A stretch of DNA of 64,000 nucleotides from Margaritispora aquatica (taxonomy: Eukaryota; Ascomycota; Leotiomycetes; Helotiales; Discinellaceae): assembly GCA_007644065.1 (NCBI GenBank), contig VJWN01000020.1, positions 301,874 to 365,873 of the forward strand. The letters run 5' to 3'. A model generated the notes under the pieces. That model worked only from the letters and a program-made list of their open reading frames with translations, ran no database searches and was not told the origin of the DNA. Below are positions 60,019 to 64,000 of the stretch, in pieces. Position numbers and translations under genes: made by a program. Position 1 is the stretch's first letter. Every line of letters begins with the position of its first letter.

Positions 60019-63000
60019 ATGAGCTCTCCACCGGCTGCAGATGGCCCATCATCTCCTGTAAACAAGAGGTACAGTCGTCCCTCGAGACGTGGTGTAAGTC
60101 TTCTATGCATGTACATTGATGCTGTTTGCTGTGCTGACGGTTGCCACCTTTTCAGCTTCGCAATGGGACCTTCATTCTACCAGGAACTGGTGAACGAGTT
60201 CGACGACAGATAACCCTGCGAGGACCTTCTACTACATACGATGCTCCATCCGACAGCGATGAAAGCAACTATGTCGGGTCTCTGCTTCCGTTACGACGCC
60301 GACCCTCCCAAGCTGGCATATTCGAAAGGACGGTTGAGAGGAGCGCCGACACCGCGGATAGATGGTGGCAATGGACGAAGACACCGGTTGCGAAGGGGAT
60401 ACTGAAGTGCTCTTTGGCGTACTTGTTGGGGAGCATGGGGACTTTCTTGCCGCCACTGGCCAGTTTTCTGGGACAGCAGGATGGGAAACATCTGGTTGCC
60501 ACTATTACGGTCTACTTCCATCCTTCTCGTTCTGCTGGATCAATGCTGGAAGCTGCTTTGCTAGGACTCGCTGCTTTCCTCTATGCGACATTCGTCGGCA
60601 TATCGAGCATGGCTGTCTCGGTTTACTTCGAGCAGCAATGGAACCTTATTGAACTAGCATATGCCTTGGTCATCATCGTATTTATTGGTGGTGGACTTGG
60701 ATTCATTGGGTGGGTGAAACAGAAATACAGTGCTCCGTTAGTCAGTGTGGCATGTAGTCTTGCTTCGCTTGCCATTATCACCATTTTGACGAAAGAAAAT
60801 GCGGTCCAGCAGGGTGTGTTCTCGAATGACAAAATTGTGCAGGTGATGAAGATGGTTATCATGGGCATCATCTCAACTTCGACTGTGAGTTTGCTACTGT
60901 GGCCGATATCAGCTCGGACTGAACTCCGAGACTCATTGATTAAGACGACGGACTCTCTCGGGGATATGCTTACAATGATCACTCGGGGATTCCTCAGTGG
61001 ATCTGAGACGGACTTGAGGTCTACGCCATTCAACAATGCTCAGAGCAAGTACAAGACTGTGTTTTCGCAGTTGACAAGAGCGTTAGGCGAGGCAAAATTT
61101 GAACACTACGTACTTGGTACGGAAGAAGAGTACAAGCTGGAGAAAAGTCTTGTTTTGTGTATGCAGAAGTTGCAACAGTCAATAGGAGGTCTTCGAAGTG
61201 CAGCGACCACTCAATTCAGTTTGCTCAGGGAAGCTCGAGACTTTGGAGGCAGTACGCCGATTATCCCGAAACGCCAGTATCCATCCATAGGAGAGATGGC
61301 AAGCAGATCTGAGAGATTCGCTGCATTGGCCGCTATTGAGGAGGCGGCGGATGAGAGTAGTGATCAAGATGCTGAGGCAGAATTTAGCTTGCCATCTCCG
61401 ACGTTGAACAGAACCGAAAGTATGAACAGCAATCACATGCCTACCGTTCGAACGCCATCAGAGATCTTCACTCGATTTATGCAATATTTAGGACCATCCA
61501 TGAAATCTCTTGCTTATACGCTTTCTCAGGTTCTTAAAGAACTTCCATTTAGTGATGGACCTGAGTATGCAATCACGATTAATGAGCATTTTAAATCCAG
61601 CTTGACAGAGGCTTTGTAAGTTCTTGTTATGCTTTCTGTTTTGTCGTGCAATGGGTGGCTGATTGTTTTCAGAAAATTATATAGCGTTGCCCGAAGTGAA
61701 GCATTGCTTCAATTGTACAAAGCCAAAGAGCTCGACCGTGAGCGCCCAGAAAGCATCGAAGCAGATTTTGAAGAGGTAGCAGCCTCATGTGGTCATTTCA
61801 GCTTTTCCCTTGAGGCATTCGCAAACGAAATGCAGACGTACTTGTCAATTCTTGAAGAATTAAAGGACGAAATAGAAAAGCCAAGTCGTTCCTGGAATTG
61901 GCTCAAATTCTGGCGCAAGGATAAGAGGGGACAACAAACTTCAATTCTGCCTGAGCAAGAACACCTGATCGGGCCAGATAACATAGAGGTTGATGCTCCA
62001 AAGATCACAGGTGATCTTGTTTTCAAAAGACGGGAACCACATTTTGGTCCTATGAATTATTCCGCCAATACCAAGCATAGCTTGAACGAAAGCTTGTTGC
62101 GTGTGATTCGATTCTTGAATCGAGATGATGGTAAGTTTTCTGTCTCCTTATGATAGTTTTATGCTCATTCAAGGCAGTAAAATTTGCGGTCAAGGTCGGA
62201 ATGGGAGCATCTATTTATGCAGTTTTTGCTTTTATACCCGCCACTAGGCCCTACTACCAGCATTGGAGAGGCGAATGGGGTCTTTTGTCCTACATGTTAG
62301 TTTGTGCCATGACGATTGGAGCCTCCAACACCACCGGTTGGAGTAGATTCATTGGAACCTTCATTGGAGCCGCTATAGCAGTCCTCGTGTGGATAATGTG
62401 TCAAGGCAACGCTTTTGCTTTAATTTTCTGCGGTTTCTTGGTTAGCTTGGCTTGCTTCTATATAATTGTCGCCAAGGGCCAGGGTCCATTTGGGCGATTT
62501 ATAATGCTGACATATAATTTGTCGTGTCTGTATGCGTACAGTTTGTCGGTTAAGGATTCAGATGACGACGAGGATGAAGGTGGTGTTACTCCACTGATTC
62601 AAGAGATTGTGTTGCATAGAGTCGTCGCTGTTTTAGCGGGTTGTATATGGGGAATGATTATCACACGTGTGATATGGCCTATCTCCGCTAGACGGAAATT
62701 CAAGGATGGATTGTCGCTACTTTGGTTGAGGATGGGACTTATATGGAAGAAGGATCCCATGTTGATATTGCTGGATGGCGAATCATCACAGCCGTATATG
62801 AATTTGAAAGAGGAACTTGCTTTGCAGCGATACAGTAAGTCAAATAATACTTCGACAGTTACAATGCTGATACGCCTCTTAGTTTTACGTCTCGAGAAGC
62901 TGCGCTTGTCAGCGGCGAGCGAGTTTGAGTTGAGAGGTCCATTCCAGTCTGCTGCATATGCAAGACTTATGGATTCAACTACCAAGATGCTTGAAGCTTT

Positions 63001-63449
63001 CCACGCCATGAACTTAGTTATTGAAAAGAACAGTCGTACCAGTGAAGGCGAGAGAATACTTCTCAAATACACGACCGATGAACGAGCTCAACTGTGCTCT
63101 AGAATAAGTCATTTGTTCCAAGGTAAGTCGCCCTACTCTCCTTCTTTGTTCCCAGCACTAACAGACCATAGTCCTAGCAAGCGGCTTGAAACTCGAGTTC
63201 CCCATCAACGATGCACTCCCTGACACCACGAATGCACGAGATAGGCTACTAGCGAAACTCTTCCAATACAGGCGAGAATCAGCCAGCTGGGACGCCAATG
63301 GCAAAGCAGTTGCTAGAGATGAGGACTTTGAGTTGCTGTATGCCTTTATCTTGGTGACGGGTCAGTTGGCGGAAGAAATTAAGAGGGTTCAGAGAGAGGT
63401 GGAGGAAATCTTTGGGGTATTGGATGAGCAGGTTTTTGAGCTACAGTAG
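60019..63449 (+). CDS. BRE4-like / FUSC-superfamily multispanning membrane protein
   Basis: Six exons (60019-60093, 60156-61615, 61673-62130, 62178-62834, 62883-63122, 63172-63449) give 1055 residues. The architecture matches fungal proteins with an N-terminal six-helix domain (Pfam DUF2422), a central FUSC_2 domain and a C-terminal BRE4 region, related to yeast Bre4, which affects brefeldin A sensitivity, and distantly to aromatic-acid efflux carriers. The first membrane block runs from GILKCSLAYLLGSMG to SLLLWPISARTEL; the second from VKFAVKVGMGASIYAVFAF to MIITRVIWPISARRKF. Both blocks end in the same WPISAR motif, which points to an internal duplication. Between them is a cytoplasmic domain with helical, acidic segments. 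The C-terminus ends in a coiled-coil-like helix (EEIKRVQREVEEIFGVLDEQV). The substrate is not known. All splices preserve frame. Confidence 0.92.
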
Positions 63450-64000
63450 ATGAGAAGGTAAGGTAGGCTAGTTGTTGTAAATTGGATGAAATGCATAAGA
63501 GGGCATATGAGCATGTTGTATGATTTGTGTCTTGGGTTACATAGGGTTTTATGTATGAAAGGAGAGTTCTGTCCTGTACTTAGCTAGTTAATTATACCCA
63601 TCGCATGATGTCCCGAGAGGTTTGCGTTCAATTGTACAGTACTCCTGGATGTCTCGCTTACACGAAGCAGCCCCTTTTCAATGACTTCACTTTACTGTGT
63701 CGTAATTAAAGTAGTGACTCAACTGCAGTGTACTCATTTCCTAAAAGACTATGACATGTATCTCAATCTTGGAGGTACACTACTATAATAACACCAGAGT
63801 TTCGACATGCCTTTTCAGTGTTTCGCTATTATCAGTACAACATTGTTCTCTGAGGGTGGTGAGCAATCGAACTCTGTCAAATATTCTGTCAATATATTAA
63901 GCATACGTCTTCCCTGTCTCTATGCTATACTATGGATAAGACTTCAAGTGATTATCATCTACTGTGATTGAGTGAGCTACTATGCAAGTCTTACAATGAA
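63450..64000. other. intergenic region to the window end
   Basis: This is the 3' side of the BRE4-like gene. It is AT-rich, with no coding frame or RNA gene recognised. Confidence 0.5.

Overview
This is fungal nuclear DNA, almost certainly from a filamentous ascomycete (Pezizomycotina). The coding genes carry short introns (44-91 bp) with GTAAGT/GTGAGT-type donors, CTAAC/CTGAC-like branch points and CAG/TAG acceptors. The gene content is typical of that group: a GH55 glucanase, a DUF7730-type protein, a Sed1-like GPI wall protein, a BRE4-type transporter and a Wee1 kinase. Protein character suggests Leotiomycetes/Helotiales, but that is an inference from general similarity and no search was run.

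Layout. 1-12.4 kb: the N-terminal part of an FAD-dependent NDH-2/AIF-like oxidoreductase (cut by the window edge), a 981-residue conserved fungal protein with an N-terminal Cys/His cluster, and a very large secreted GH55 exo-beta-1,3-glucanase with a ~500-residue serine-rich region ahead of the catalytic domain. 15.2-19.1 kb: three minus-strand genes in tandem (DUF7730/F-box-like protein, TFIIIC triple-barrel subunit, METTL7-like methyltransferase). 19-28.7 kb: gene-poor, AT-rich in places, with one isolated and probably highly expressed Sed1-like GPI-anchored wall protein at 24.8 kb. 28.7-34.4 kb: a low-complexity Pro/Gln/Ser/Gly-rich orphan gene, followed upstream by degenerate tandem repeats and AT-rich sequence that looks like old mobile-element debris. 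34.4-36.7 kb: a propionyl/acyl-CoA synthetase (ACSS3/PrpE type) ending in a peroxisomal-type AKL tripeptide. 36.7-42.7 kb: a long non-coding stretch full of microsatellites in front of wee1. 42.7-63.4 kb: a dense housekeeping block of wee1, a secreted S33/TAP-like peptidase, dim1 (18S rRNA dimethylase), GCP3/spc98 (gamma-tubulin complex), hfi1/ada1 (SAGA), aip1 (actin turnover) and a BRE4-like multispanning membrane protein.

The genes do not form an obvious pathway cluster. The shared themes are cell wall (GH55, Sed1-like), cell cycle/cytoskeleton (Wee1, GCP3, Aip1) and basal gene expression (TFIIIC, Ada1, Dim1). I found no CRISPR, no convincing tRNA or rRNA, no intact transposon and no self-evident novel system. 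The items most worth a second look are the AKL-ended acyl-CoA synthetase, the GH55 mucin fusion with a 45-nt symmetric exon, the 45-bp in-frame intron of the TFIIIC gene, minimal uORFs before wee1, the 83-bp degenerate repeat array, and the uncharacterised Cys/His protein. Exon boundaries were derived by hand from splice motifs plus reading-frame continuity and have not been checked against transcripts.
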